A stretch of 29,454 bases of DNA, from IMG/VR virus record IMGVR_UViG_3300042691_004000, positions 1 to 29,454 of that record; one strand, 5' to 3'. The notes beneath the pieces are model-generated. The model was not told the origin of the DNA. It did not search any database and worked only from the letters and a program-made list of their open reading frames with translations. The DNA is from a virus. Shown here piece after piece: positions 6,350 to 14,723 of the stretch. Numbering within the stretch: the first letter of the stretch is position 1; each line of letters begins with the position of its first letter. The translations under genes and the position numbers were made by a program.

Positions 6350-6540
6350 GGTTTGGCCTTTTCAGGTTGCGTTACGTCTTCAGGACAGGTGCCTGTTGCA
6401 GTGCAAATGGGCGCTTTGCACTCTTTGGTTTCCCAATTGGCAGGGTCTTGGCACGGGTAGCGGAACCGATCACTACACGCACTAAGCGCCCAGCACATGC
6501 AAAGCATGAGCGTAATGTTTTTGACGATCTGCGAGTCCAA
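6346..6540 (-). CDS. Small lipoprotein with TTG start, overlapping the endolysin
   Basis: 64 aa. TTG 6540 is the only sensible start, five bases after a perfect GGAGG inside the endolysin gene. The sequence MDSQIVKNITLMLCMCWALS leads to a lipobox ALSAC, so the mature lipoprotein begins at Cys22. Six cysteines follow in or near SDRFRYPCQDPANWETKECK and ICTATGTC. It overlaps the endolysin 3' end by 59 bases. This resembles a recurrent small phage lipoprotein in lysis cassettes; function unknown. Confidence 0.75.
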   Translation of the reverse strand: MDSQIVKNITLMLCMCWALSACSDRFRYPCQDPANWETKECKAPICTATGTCPEDVTQPEKAKP

Positions 6541-7120
6541 TGGTTCCTCCGTTAATCCGCTTAGTCATAGTCAAAATGTCACCAGCATCTGCCAGCTTGT
6601 TCAAGCTTGTCTGCTCCCAGTACCAGCAGGCACTCTGCGCTGCACCCTCGAAGGTCTGCATGTACTCGGCAGCCGCCTCTGGCGTGATCTCCAGCGACGA
6701 CGCGAACCAGAAATAGTTGTCCTTGCCGGTAACCTGGATCAACCCACGACCCTTGTACCGGGCGCCGTCACCCGACGACTCGTCGCCATTGCCCATGCGA
6801 TTGGCATAAACGCGGTTGGCGATCTTGTCCGGCTGGCGGGCGTAGGCGTTGGCGATTGCGTCGTCAGGGAAATACTTGGCAAACGTCTTGCGCAGCCCGG
6901 CTGCGCTGTAGTTCAGGTTCTCGGTCAGCCAGACAAAGCCACCCGACTCATGCCCGCACTGGGCCATGAAGGCAGCGATACGTTTGGGGGTGGTGATCTC
7001 GTACTCATCAAGTAGCGTCTTGCCGCCCAACTCAGTCTGCTTGCCGAACAAGGCGTCGTACCATTGTTGAGGGTATTTGGTGTTGGGAACTAGCTGCTTA
7101 AACTGCTGAAATGTGATCAT
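6482..7120 (-). CDS. GH19-family endolysin (chitinase-like muramidase)
   Basis: 212 aa, the usual length of a single-domain phage GH19 lysin. FMAQCGHESGGF holds the catalytic Glu58, ENLNYSA the second acidic residue (Glu67), and RYKGRGLIQVTG (about 121-132) the substrate-binding signature. Cuts peptidoglycan glycan strands. There is no signal peptide, so release depends on a holin. The start overlaps the upstream stop as ATGA, and the 3' end overlaps the lipoprotein gene. Confidence 0.93.
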   Translation of the reverse strand: MITFQQFKQLVPNTKYPQQWYDALFGKQTELGGKTLLDEYEITTPKRIAAFMAQCGHESGGFVWLTENLNYSAAGLRKTFAKYFPDDAIANAYARQPDKIANRVYANRMGNGDESSGDGARYKGRGLIQVTGKDNYFWFASSLEITPEAAAEYMQTFEGAAQSACWYWEQTSLNKLADAGDILTMTKRINGGTIGLADRQKHYAHALHVLGA

Positions 7121-7368
7121 TCTTCGCCTCTCATCTCCCGTAAAACTTTTAGCCGCAATTCCTTCATCCTGCGGGTTTCTTCCTGCGCCCGGTACAACGC
7201 GTTATTCATGTCCATGTACATGACGCCCATCACCGGCAGCGCGATCACTAGCACAAAACACAAGACCACCACGGCGACGAGTAATGCCCACGGTATGTCT
7301 GGCTCATTCGAAGAAGCAGGAGGACTCCGACGTACCACGCCACGACGAAAAGGATTGCTCCAACCCAT
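7117..7368 (-). CDS. 83-aa single-pass membrane protein, possible holin or antiholin
   Basis: Basic N-terminus (about 1-25), one strong membrane segment (about 27-50, PWALLVAVVVLCFVLVIAL), then a charged helix (AQEETRRMKELRLKVLREM). The start at 7368 has GAGG upstream and lies 121 bases inside the preceding gene in a different frame. Its stop overlaps the endolysin start as ATGA. Placement directly before the endolysin fits a holin partner. Confidence 0.7.
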   Translation of the reverse strand: MGWSNPFRRGVVRRSPPASSNEPDIPWALLVAVVVLCFVLVIALPVMGVMYMDMNNALYRAQEETRRMKELRLKVLREMRGEE

Positions 7369-7958
7369 ACCGCCTCTTCCTTCCTTTTCCTTCTCAACCT
7401 GCGTTGCCGCGCCGCTTCAATCTGCATCTTCGCGGTTTCCCGCTTGTGTGCTTCGTCCTGCTCAATGACAATCTGCTTCCACATCGCTTCGTACTTGGTC
7501 CACAACGCGCCTAGTTCGGGCGGTGCCTTGTAGACCATTGTCTCGCGCAGCTCCGCCAGCATGGCGTCTAACCTTGACCGGACGATGACACGCATTAGCG
7601 CCCGTTTGCCGATCGATTCCGTGCCTGTGTAGACCTGCTGCGCTTCCGCTTCCTGCTGGATAAACACCTTGCCGATCTTGTCGTATTCGTCCATCAGAGC
7701 GCCTAAGTCGGTGCCGATCTGGATGAACACGTCGTTCGGGTCTGCCCTGCCAATTTCCTGAACCCGCTGTACTTCTTCGTTGTACTGGATCTTTTGCGCG
7801 TTGGTCGGGTTCTTGATCTTCCCGAACTGCGTCTTCAGATCATCCAGTACATCCTTAACCTCGCCTGCGGCGCCCTTGATGTCCTTGTAGAGCTGACATC
7901 CCTTCTTGACTGCAGCCACTGCCGCGTTGGCTGCGGCCAGAAGGGTGAGCGGGTCAAT
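7248..7958 (-). CDS. Putative internal or membrane-associated phage protein, apparent AUU start
   Basis: 236 aa if it begins at ATT 7958. The first in-frame GTG is at 7919, but the codons before it read DPLTLLAAANAAVAA, which continues smoothly into VKKGCQLYKDIKGAAGEVK and looks like the true N-terminus (related phage proteins as I recall begin MDP...). A perfect GGAGG lies five bases before the ATT. The body is helical and charged with a Lys/Arg-rich stretch (RQRRLRRKRKEE), and one C-terminal membrane segment (VWVGAILFVVAWYVGVLLLL). Possibly an internal virion or injection protein, or a lysis regulator. The last 121 bases overlap the next gene. Confidence 0.7.
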   Translation of the reverse strand: MDPLTLLAAANAAVAAVKKGCQLYKDIKGAAGEVKDVLDDLKTQFGKIKNPTNAQKIQYNEEVQRVQEIGRADPNDVFIQIGTDLGALMDEYDKIGKVFIQQEAEAQQVYTGTESIGKRALMRVIVRSRLDAMLAELRETMVYKAPPELGALWTKYEAMWKQIVIEQDEAHKRETAKMQIEAARQRRLRRKRKEEAVWVGAILFVVAWYVGVLLLLRMSQTYRGHYSSPWWSCVLC

Positions 7959-7968
7959 TTATTCCTCC
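7956..7968 (-). promoter_or_regulatory. Ribosome binding site plus AUU start codon
   Basis: On the minus strand GGAGG (7964-7968) is followed by AATAA and then ATT (7956-7958). The GGAGG sits in the last codons of the upstream gene, and the AATAA contains most of its stop. No ATG, GTG or TTG in the right frame is nearby. AUU starts are known (infC, pcnB) and are checked by IF3, so this would give a low or regulated yield. Confidence 0.6.
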
Positions 7969-10682
7969 ATATCAACAGGTTCTGCCACAGGCACCGGCGG
8001 CTCTGATACGCCTGCACGATACGCGCCTCTGGCTGCGCCTGTCATAAGATTGCTTGTTGCTTCAGCAACCCAATCTAAGCCGTATTTCTTGCCGATTCGC
8101 ACAGCTTCGTTAATCTTATTTGGGTCAAACGCGCCATCTTTCTTTGGTAAAGATGCAAAAATCTTCTGCGCGTCCGCTGGATTTAGCAAAATATTCTTGA
8201 GTTTTTCCTCTGTAGACCTAGCCACGCTGCCGGCCCACCATTTACTAATCAACGATGTCATGGCGTAGAATTTACCCGATACCGGGTTATTAAAACGCGA
8301 CAAAATCATTTCAGGTGGTATGCCAAGCGCCTCCTCAATCGGTGTCTTGGGTATCGTTTCACCACGGAAAGACACGTCAGATGGGTCTCGGTTCAAGCGT
8401 TGGGCCACCTCTACAAAATCACCAACTTTCTGCGCGTAGGTTGGGCCAAAAACGCGGTTGAACACAGCTGCTTTTGTACGGTCAGACAGCATGGCTTTTG
8501 GATTGCTGGCAGTAAGCAAATCGTCCAACATGAACGCGCGAACCGCGTTGATAGCGTCTGTGTTACCGCCGTACTGTTTTAAGAATCGATTAGTAAAATC
8601 AAGATCACCATATAGCTTAGCCACCAAATCGCCAGCATTAGCAAACCCGCCTTCACGAACGACTTGGTTGCCTGTTACACGCCGGAAATCAGCCTCCAGA
8701 GCTGTACGACGATTGATCAGTTGTTGCACATCGTTAATTGAATTGCGCAGCTCGGCTTCCAACCCGGAAATAGACGCCATCTTCGTTGCGTTTTTAGCCA
8801 GCCATTTATTTGCCGCTCTAGGATCAAGAACGCCATCTTTCACCGCTGCTGTAGTGAAGCTGTCGTAGAACGCATCGCGTGCCAGACGTTCACCTTCAGC
8901 GCCTGTTGCGCGGATCAATTCATCGACGTTCGTGCGGTTGCCAATAATGGCTGGCGCCACCTGTTCAACAAACTTTTTGCGGTCGATATTCTTGATAGTT
9001 TCGCTGTTGTACGGCAAACCAACACGCTGCAAATAAGCGTTATCTGCGTTGCGGTAAGCGTTAACAAATTCAGGGTTAAGATTATCGATATGTCCTGAGA
9101 CTTTCTCTTTGAGCATAGTCAGGAATCGAATCTGATCCGTGTTGTTGGTCGTGCGCAAATCAGCGTTAATACGGCGCTTCAATGAATCCAACGCTTCAGG
9201 ACTGACGTCCGAGAACTCCACGCCGCCAGGTGTAACTGGTTGACCTTCGGCTGTCAGAATAGGACTAGGCTCCGTAGTCTTAGGGCGGAATCGTTTCTCA
9301 ACTAAGCTATACAGCACGGGAAACTTGTTAAATATTTCCTTGTTGGTCTGGCTTGTAACGAACGAATAAATATCGTCCACCGCTGCCGCAGGCAAAACGA
9401 CGTTATTCTTGGCGGCCAGAGCAAACGCTTCTTTGTATAGCGGCTTAGTAGATTCGCGGGCCGCTTTCTCTTTTTGGTTAAGCAAGGCTTCAACCCGCGT
9501 ACCAAACGTTGTAGGGTCAATAGATTGACCTTTGTAAGCGTCAGCGATTTGCTGATCTAAACTGCGAACTTGTCTTGCTACTGACTTTTCAGTAGCCCTT
9601 GCTTGCGCAGCAGCGTCGGCACGGGATACGCCGGTTAGCTGTACTTTGCTTGGATCTCCAAACAAACGAATCTGATTTTCCCGCAATGCTTGTTTGGCGG
9701 CCTCAAACTGCGAACCATACAGCGCTTGAAACTTAGGGTCGCGCGAAGACAAGTTTTGGATAAAACTGTTGATAACGGGGTTGTCCATCAACAGCGCGTT
9801 CAATGGCAGTTGCACGGCCGGTGCGCCTGGCGCTTTAAGCGACACGCTCTGCTGTGCTTTAGCGGCTTTCTCCAGCACAGTCATGAAGTTAGGATCAGCG
9901 GCTGCGGCAGCGGCAAAGATGTTGTTAATCCGCGTATTGACGTCGCGCAACAATTCATCTTGTGGCACTGTACCCGTCAAATCTTTAACTTTTTTATTGG
10001 CAGCAGATAAACCTTTACCAGTTAAATCAACTAGACGACGGCTTTGACCCAAGGCGTAACTTGTGCCTGCGCCGCCTAACAAACCACCGACAATATCCGC
10101 ACCGGGTAAGTTAGTCGCACGTCCAAGTTCGACGCCAGCTTGGGCTCCTGTACCGATGCCAAACTGTTCAACCGGCGCGCCTACAACACGCGCAAATGGA
10201 CCACGAAATAAACCCGTGCCGCCAAGCATATAACTAAACGGATCCGTCACTGCCTGAACACCACCACCAAAAATAGCTTCGCCGGTAGTTGAAGGTTGCA
10301 CGCCTGTGCTACCCAGCATTTCCATCAATGGTTTGCGAACGGCTGCCTCACCCTGCGCGAATGCTTCGCCAGCCGTAGCAAATCTTGGTTGTTTCTGGCT
10401 AACATATCCACTAGGGCTAATCGGGTTGATCCCGTAATTAGATAAAATATTTCCAAAGCCAGACAATAAGGCGGGCGTGTTAGTTAAGCCACGACGCGCT
10501 TCTTCAGCCGTTAAATCGGTTAGCGTAGGCGCAAAAGGTTGACGACGTGGGCCGGCCAACGCTTGTCTAGCTTCCTCTTCCGTAATAAGCCCACCTGCAA
10601 CTGCACGGCGCATGACTTCGGTCTGCGTCGTGCCTTCAGGTACACCTTCGATTACTACACCGTTGGGGAGTGTGACATCCAT
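7959..10682 (-). CDS. Large candidate ejection/internal virion protein
   Basis: 907 aa. The start is ATG 10682 (MDVTLPNGVVIEGVPEGTTQ) with AAGGA six bases upstream; a GTG one codon earlier is also in frame. The N-terminal motif TLPNGVVIEGVPEGTT followed by a short helix occurs at the front of large phage structural proteins. The middle is Gly/Ala-rich (about 100-220) and hydrophobic enough to touch membrane. The rest (about 230-900) is long charged helices. No lytic transglycosylase motif is seen. With the 638-aa and 347-aa products it makes a set of three between tail and lysis genes, comparable in position to the ejection proteins of P22 (gp7, gp16, gp20) and T7 (gp14-16). Function by analogy only. 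Confidence 0.75.
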   Translation of the reverse strand: MDVTLPNGVVIEGVPEGTTQTEVMRRAVAGGLITEEEARQALAGPRRQPFAPTLTDLTAEEARRGLTNTPALLSGFGNILSNYGINPISPSGYVSQKQPRFATAGEAFAQGEAAVRKPLMEMLGSTGVQPSTTGEAIFGGGVQAVTDPFSYMLGGTGLFRGPFARVVGAPVEQFGIGTGAQAGVELGRATNLPGADIVGGLLGGAGTSYALGQSRRLVDLTGKGLSAANKKVKDLTGTVPQDELLRDVNTRINNIFAAAAAADPNFMTVLEKAAKAQQSVSLKAPGAPAVQLPLNALLMDNPVINSFIQNLSSRDPKFQALYGSQFEAAKQALRENQIRLFGDPSKVQLTGVSRADAAAQARATEKSVARQVRSLDQQIADAYKGQSIDPTTFGTRVEALLNQKEKAARESTKPLYKEAFALAAKNNVVLPAAAVDDIYSFVTSQTNKEIFNKFPVLYSLVEKRFRPKTTEPSPILTAEGQPVTPGGVEFSDVSPEALDSLKRRINADLRTTNNTDQIRFLTMLKEKVSGHIDNLNPEFVNAYRNADNAYLQRVGLPYNSETIKNIDRKKFVEQVAPAIIGNRTNVDELIRATGAEGERLARDAFYDSFTTAAVKDGVLDPRAANKWLAKNATKMASISGLEAELRNSINDVQQLINRRTALEADFRRVTGNQVVREGGFANAGDLVAKLYGDLDFTNRFLKQYGGNTDAINAVRAFMLDDLLTASNPKAMLSDRTKAAVFNRVFGPTYAQKVGDFVEVAQRLNRDPSDVSFRGETIPKTPIEEALGIPPEMILSRFNNPVSGKFYAMTSLISKWWAGSVARSTEEKLKNILLNPADAQKIFASLPKKDGAFDPNKINEAVRIGKKYGLDWVAEATSNLMTGAARGAYRAGVSEPPVPVAEPVDMEE

Positions 10683-10694
10683 CACGTATCCTTA

Positions 10695-12611
10695 TTATTT
10701 GGGCAATGCGTCAAACGGAACGTTTTTTGATTTTTGCGCGTTATCAACGGGCGCATTTGACCCTGTAATTTCTGGAACTCTAAAAGCTCTATCAAGATCT
10801 TGCGCTTTATACCCTGCGCGAATACCAAGATCGCGAGATGTATCCAGTTCCTCTTGCGCTTTTTTACGCGCTACTTTACGAATAGCTTGCAACGTAGCTT
10901 TAATTTTCTTTTGTGTGTCTACACTAGGTGTTCCAGTAAACAAAGTAGAAGTAGCATCGAAGAAGCCACCAATTAATGATGGATCGCCGCCAGCTTGCTC
11001 AATGTCGCGGCGGCTTAATGTACTATCGCCAAGTGCTCTAGCCAACTGTACGCGAGAGGCGTTAAACGATACAAAATTATTTGTTTTTATAGAGTCATTA
11101 ATATTTTGTAACGCAGCATCAGATGCGTTTACTGTATCTCTAAACGGTTTAATAGTGCTAAAAACATCGTTACGGAAATCAGTAATGGATTTAAGACCGC
11201 CTTTTTCGCCGGGCATAAACAATTTAGGCGCGCTCGTTGCCGCCGTTACATTTTCTTCAAGTTCAATACGCTTATTAACTTTAGCTTGTTCCGCTGGAGT
11301 TAAGTCTTTATAGCGTTTGCCTTCAAACATTTCAGCTGAAAGGGCTTCGCGTTTTGCACCGTAAGAAATTTCTCTTTCTTGAGTTTCAGGCCGTGTTGAT
11401 TCTTTTGTGATGTACGCGTCCATCCTAGTATTCCACTCTTTAGACCCTGGTTCGATATCTCTATCTAACAAAAGTTGAGCGAACGCGCTTACTTTACCTT
11501 TACCAGTATTGCCTTTCAGGAAATCAATCTGTTCCTGGTACACTTTGTATCCAGGCGAATCTTTTTCAAGCCCTGCTTGCAGTTCTCTAAGCCTTACGAT
11601 CTCATCGTTAATCGCCAGTTTTTCAAATTGTTTTTGACCTGGACGTTTAGCCTCAATGGTTTTGTCCAATGCACTTATAAACGCCGGTGAACCGGGTATA
11701 TACCCCGCGTCAATCAGCAATTGAGCTTCAGGGCTTCTTTTCTCAGCTGTTTCTTTATCTGCAGTTAAACGCCGGAGTTGAGTTGCGTACTCACCCTGCC
11801 ACTCCGAGGATTTACGGTCGGCACTAACCAGATCAGCCAACGCCGTAGCTTTAGCGACTTCAGGCAATTGTTTATCGATAGGCGTGGCTGTAAGCGTGTT
11901 GATGCGTGCCCGTATTGCTTTTACTCTAGGGTCATTATCAACGTTTACCGTAGGTTGCGTAGCTAAAGGTAGGCCATTTAACCCTACAACTTGAGACGGC
12001 GCGGCCCTTGATTGCGCTTCAGCAATAGCTTCTTTTTCCGCAACAAAAAGATCTTCAAGCTCATCAGCCTTAGTTAAGTTTTTCTCAAGACGTTTTATCT
12101 TGGCTTGAATAATCGCGCGTTGATTAGGGTCTGTGGTTTTTTGTAGGTCTTCCGTAAATTTGCCAATAAGTTCAGCCTCTTGAATGCCCGCAGGCAACGA
12201 TTGCACTTGTTCACGCCTAGCTTGCGCTTGACGTTGCTGCGCCAAAGCCATCTCGCTGCCTTGCTTATTCATAAAGTCAGTCAGCGACAAAGCCAGCTCT
12301 TGGTCGCCTCTTTCCGACGCAAGCTGAATACCTGCCATCAATGATTGCATATCCGCCGGGTTGATCGACTGCATGATTTCCTGGCGCTGGCGAATGCGCT
12401 GCAGCTGGGGGTCTTGCACACCCAGAAGGCCGCCAAACCCACGGCCTAACTGCTGCGCACCCAAGAACGTGCCGTAAACGGCTTGATCGCGAGGGCTCAA
12501 CTGAGCAAAGTTAAACGCGCGCTGCTGGTCAGCGGCTTGCTGTTGCGCCATTTGTTGCGCCTGATATTGTTCAGGCGACATGAACAGACCTAAGATATCA
12601 CTGGTAGCCAT
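10695..12611 (-). CDS. Candidate internal virion/ejection protein, coiled-coil rich
   Basis: 638 aa, ATG 12611 with AAGGA upstream. The first 130 residues are Gln-rich (AQQMAQQQAADQQR) with a Gly-rich GAQQLGRGFGGLLGV segment; the remainder is long charged helices and likely coiled coil, with little globular pattern. The beginning (MATSDILGLFMSPEQYQ) resembles a family seen in environmental podoviruses between tail and lysis genes. No enzyme motif. Assigned as an ejection protein from position, composition and size. Confidence 0.7.
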   Translation of the reverse strand: MATSDILGLFMSPEQYQAQQMAQQQAADQQRAFNFAQLSPRDQAVYGTFLGAQQLGRGFGGLLGVQDPQLQRIRQRQEIMQSINPADMQSLMAGIQLASERGDQELALSLTDFMNKQGSEMALAQQRQAQARREQVQSLPAGIQEAELIGKFTEDLQKTTDPNQRAIIQAKIKRLEKNLTKADELEDLFVAEKEAIAEAQSRAAPSQVVGLNGLPLATQPTVNVDNDPRVKAIRARINTLTATPIDKQLPEVAKATALADLVSADRKSSEWQGEYATQLRRLTADKETAEKRSPEAQLLIDAGYIPGSPAFISALDKTIEAKRPGQKQFEKLAINDEIVRLRELQAGLEKDSPGYKVYQEQIDFLKGNTGKGKVSAFAQLLLDRDIEPGSKEWNTRMDAYITKESTRPETQEREISYGAKREALSAEMFEGKRYKDLTPAEQAKVNKRIELEENVTAATSAPKLFMPGEKGGLKSITDFRNDVFSTIKPFRDTVNASDAALQNINDSIKTNNFVSFNASRVQLARALGDSTLSRRDIEQAGGDPSLIGGFFDATSTLFTGTPSVDTQKKIKATLQAIRKVARKKAQEELDTSRDLGIRAGYKAQDLDRAFRVPEITGSNAPVDNAQKSKNVPFDALPK

Positions 12612-12653
12612 AACTTTAATTCCTTGCGTTTGTGCCGGCTGTCAAAACAAAAT

Positions 12654-13697
12654 TTAGCGCCAATAAGTGGCAGGTGTTTGGTTAACGTTGCCAGCACCCC
12701 AATCATAATCCGCCGCGTTACCGGCGCCACCACCAAACAAATTTGCAATGCCTTGACCAAATGCCGGATTGCTACCCAAACCCGACAACGCAGCAGCCCA
12801 CGGATCAAACGCGGCGGCTTGTGTAGTACGTGCTGCGCCCATACCTCCCAGTAGTAGCGATTGACCCGAATTAGCGCCGGCAGTTGATGCGCGCGCACCC
12901 AATGTAGAGCCAAGGTCCAGCGGCTGCTGACCCAAGCTCTCAAGCGTCGAGACACCACCCAAGGTCGTAGTGAACGGATTCAATGCACCAGTGACGCCTG
13001 ACTCGTAACCACCCAAGAGCCCAGCGCCCTGACCAAACAAACCTGTGCCGAATGCCAACTGACGCTGGCCTTCTTGCTGCGCTTGCGCTGCTAGTGCTGC
13101 GTCCTGCTGGGCTAATGCGTTGTAATACGCCTCCATTTCAGGGTTGGCTGCAGCCAGACCGGGGCTGCCGCCGGGGCGCGTACCAGTACCACCAACGGCC
13201 AAGCCGCCACGGCCAGTTTGATACAGTTGATTTTGCAGCTGGGCGTACTGACGTTCACGGCTAGGCGCAAGCAAGTCGAGCTGGCGCTGCATGTATTGTT
13301 GCGCAACTTGTTCTGGCGTCTGCGCGAGGTATTGACCACCTAACCCAAACAACTGCTCCCCAGCACGGCGCAAAGGCGCGTAGGCTTCCGGCGCCATTTC
13401 GGCTTCGGCTAACCGCTGTTCCGCCAGCGTATCCAAACGATCTTGATACGCTGCCAGACGCGGATCGATCTGGTATCCAGCACCCATCAGACGACCACTA
13501 GGATCGAACTGGAACTGACTTCGGCCAAACCGTGTCGTTACCCCAACGGGACGAAAACGCTGCTCTTCGGCAGCAAGTTGCGCGGCTTTTAGCTGTGCGT
13601 CAGCGGATATTTGCGCAGCACGTTTCTGCGAATTACCACCTAATATGCCGCCTAAGAGGCTGGCGCCGCCGCCGATAAGTGCTGCCGTTACTGGCAT
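12654..13697 (-). CDS. Gly/Ala/Gln-rich candidate ejection protein
   Basis: 347 aa. It opens MPVTAALIGGGASLLGGILG, a glycine-zipper-like amphipathic segment, then an Ala/Gln helix (QKRAAQISADAQLKAAQLAA). Long Gly-rich patches follow (TGRGGLAVGGTGTRPGG). Small Gly-zipper proteins in this place in podovirus genomes (T7 gp14, P22 gp7-like) enter the host membrane during DNA delivery. AAGGGG precedes the start. The identity as an ejection protein is an inference. Confidence 0.7.
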   Translation of the reverse strand: MPVTAALIGGGASLLGGILGGNSQKRAAQISADAQLKAAQLAAEEQRFRPVGVTTRFGRSQFQFDPSGRLMGAGYQIDPRLAAYQDRLDTLAEQRLAEAEMAPEAYAPLRRAGEQLFGLGGQYLAQTPEQVAQQYMQRQLDLLAPSRERQYAQLQNQLYQTGRGGLAVGGTGTRPGGSPGLAAANPEMEAYYNALAQQDAALAAQAQQEGQRQLAFGTGLFGQGAGLLGGYESGVTGALNPFTTTLGGVSTLESLGQQPLDLGSTLGARASTAGANSGQSLLLGGMGAARTTQAAAFDPWAAALSGLGSNPAFGQGIANLFGGGAGNAADYDWGAGNVNQTPATYWR

Positions 13698-13698
13698 G

Positions 13699-14022
13699 TT
13701 AGTACCCCTTTACGATGACTTCATCCACCTTCGCCGGATCTTTCTCGTCGGTGGCGTGAATGCAATACCAAACACAATCTTCAATGGCTTTTATGCCATG
13801 TACCAAACCTGCTTTGACATCTATGCAAGCAGGTGCCTCAATAACTTCTATCTCATCGCCGATCAGCATGGCCACACGACCTCTAGCCAGAATAGACAAG
13901 TGGCTAAAGTCATGCGTGTGCTTCAAAATAGCTTGTCCTGCTTCTACACGCATCTCTTTGGCGTACATACCATCAGAGAAATGATGCGTAATCTGATGGT
14001 CTGGTAAGGTTTCGACAATCAT
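13699..14022 (-). CDS. Cupin-fold protein next to the short fibre
   Basis: 107 aa from ATG 14022, in an ATGA overlap with the fibre gene and with GGAAG upstream. The sequence shows a cupin core: HTHDFSHLSILARGRVAML (first cupin motif with His residues), a Gly-rich turn, then IDVKAGLVHGIKA (second motif with His). It could bind a metal or small molecule. Phage cupins beside tail genes are known but without a clear role; structural or fibre-modifying roles are possible. Confidence 0.8.
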   Translation of the reverse strand: MIVETLPDHQITHHFSDGMYAKEMRVEAGQAILKHTHDFSHLSILARGRVAMLIGDEIEVIEAPACIDVKAGLVHGIKAIEDCVWYCIHATDEKDPAKVDEVIVKGY

Positions 14023-14723
14023 GCCGTGCGCTTCCACATATAGACCGTAATGTACGGCTGGTAGTTTGCATTGGTGCCAGATGAACCTTCCGTTGAAACA
14101 CTAGTAGCAACAGTAATTCCTGTTGTATTGCTATTAACTACAGACGCGTTTCCTGTTATAGAATTTGTGTACTGAACACTATTCCCGCCGCTAAAACTTT
14201 CGCCAATTTTTACTGTATGGCTGTGGCCAGGGTCAGTAACCGTAGATGTGGCAGTGTGCGTGTGGCTTACATTAACTGCATTTGCAGAACCACCCGTTTC
14301 TTCTGCTGTATCAAATAGCGAATTACCAGAATCAAAACCAACCATGACACGACCCGCGCCAAATGCGGTCCACGTACCAAACCCTAATAACGTACCAGGA
14401 TTGGTGCTGCTAGTTGCATTGGTATAGATAGAGCCAACTGGGTAAAGTGACTGTTTTATTGCATCAACAACATCTTGCACAAACGCAGTGGTAGCTATCT
14501 TGGTGCTATCGTCAGACGTTGACTGCGTAACAGCTATCGTGCCTGTCGGAAGCGTGGGCGTGCCAGTAAACGTGGGGCTGGCAAGATCGGCTTTGGTCGC
14601 AACGGCCGTGGCGATATTGTTAAATTCGGTGTCAATCTCCGTGCCTTTAACAATCTTAGCCGCGTTACCAGACGCCAATGCGTCTTTGGCGGCGAAGTCC
14701 GTACTCTTTACATAGTTACTCAC
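14019..14723 (-). CDS. Short tail fibre / receptor-binding protein
   Basis: 234 aa, GTG 14723 in a GTGA overlap with the nozzle gene, GGAG six bases upstream. The N-terminal part is helical, followed by a beta-repeat segment (ASPTFTGTPTLPTGTIAV) and a tail-collar-like domain with LYPVGSIYTNA and GTWTAFGAGRVMVG. HTHT and HSHTV resemble the His-x-His motifs that bind iron ions in trimeric fibre tips such as T4 gp12. It ends NYQPYITVYMWKRTA, a familiar fibre C-terminus. Probably a trimeric adhesin at the tail tip. Confidence 0.88.
   Translation of the reverse strand: MSNYVKSTDFAAKDALASGNAAKIVKGTEIDTEFNNIATAVATKADLASPTFTGTPTLPTGTIAVTQSTSDDSTKIATTAFVQDVVDAIKQSLYPVGSIYTNATSSTNPGTLLGFGTWTAFGAGRVMVGFDSGNSLFDTAEETGGSANAVNVSHTHTATSTVTDPGHSHTVKIGESFSGGNSVQYTNSITGNASVVNSNTTGITVATSVSTEGSSGTNANYQPYITVYMWKRTA

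Noticed and set aside
7959-7961. Stop-codon readthrough joining the 907-aa and 236-aa proteins, which are in the same frame
   Set aside because: A strong GGAGG sits exactly where a new start is needed and the codons after the stop look like a fresh N-terminus, so reinitiation at AUU is simpler. It cannot be excluded without protein data.
10612-11313. 233-codon plus-strand frame opposite the ejection-protein genes
   Set aside because: Ser/Cys/Phe-rich product spanning the junction of two minus-strand genes; no ribosome site or domain. A shadow frame.
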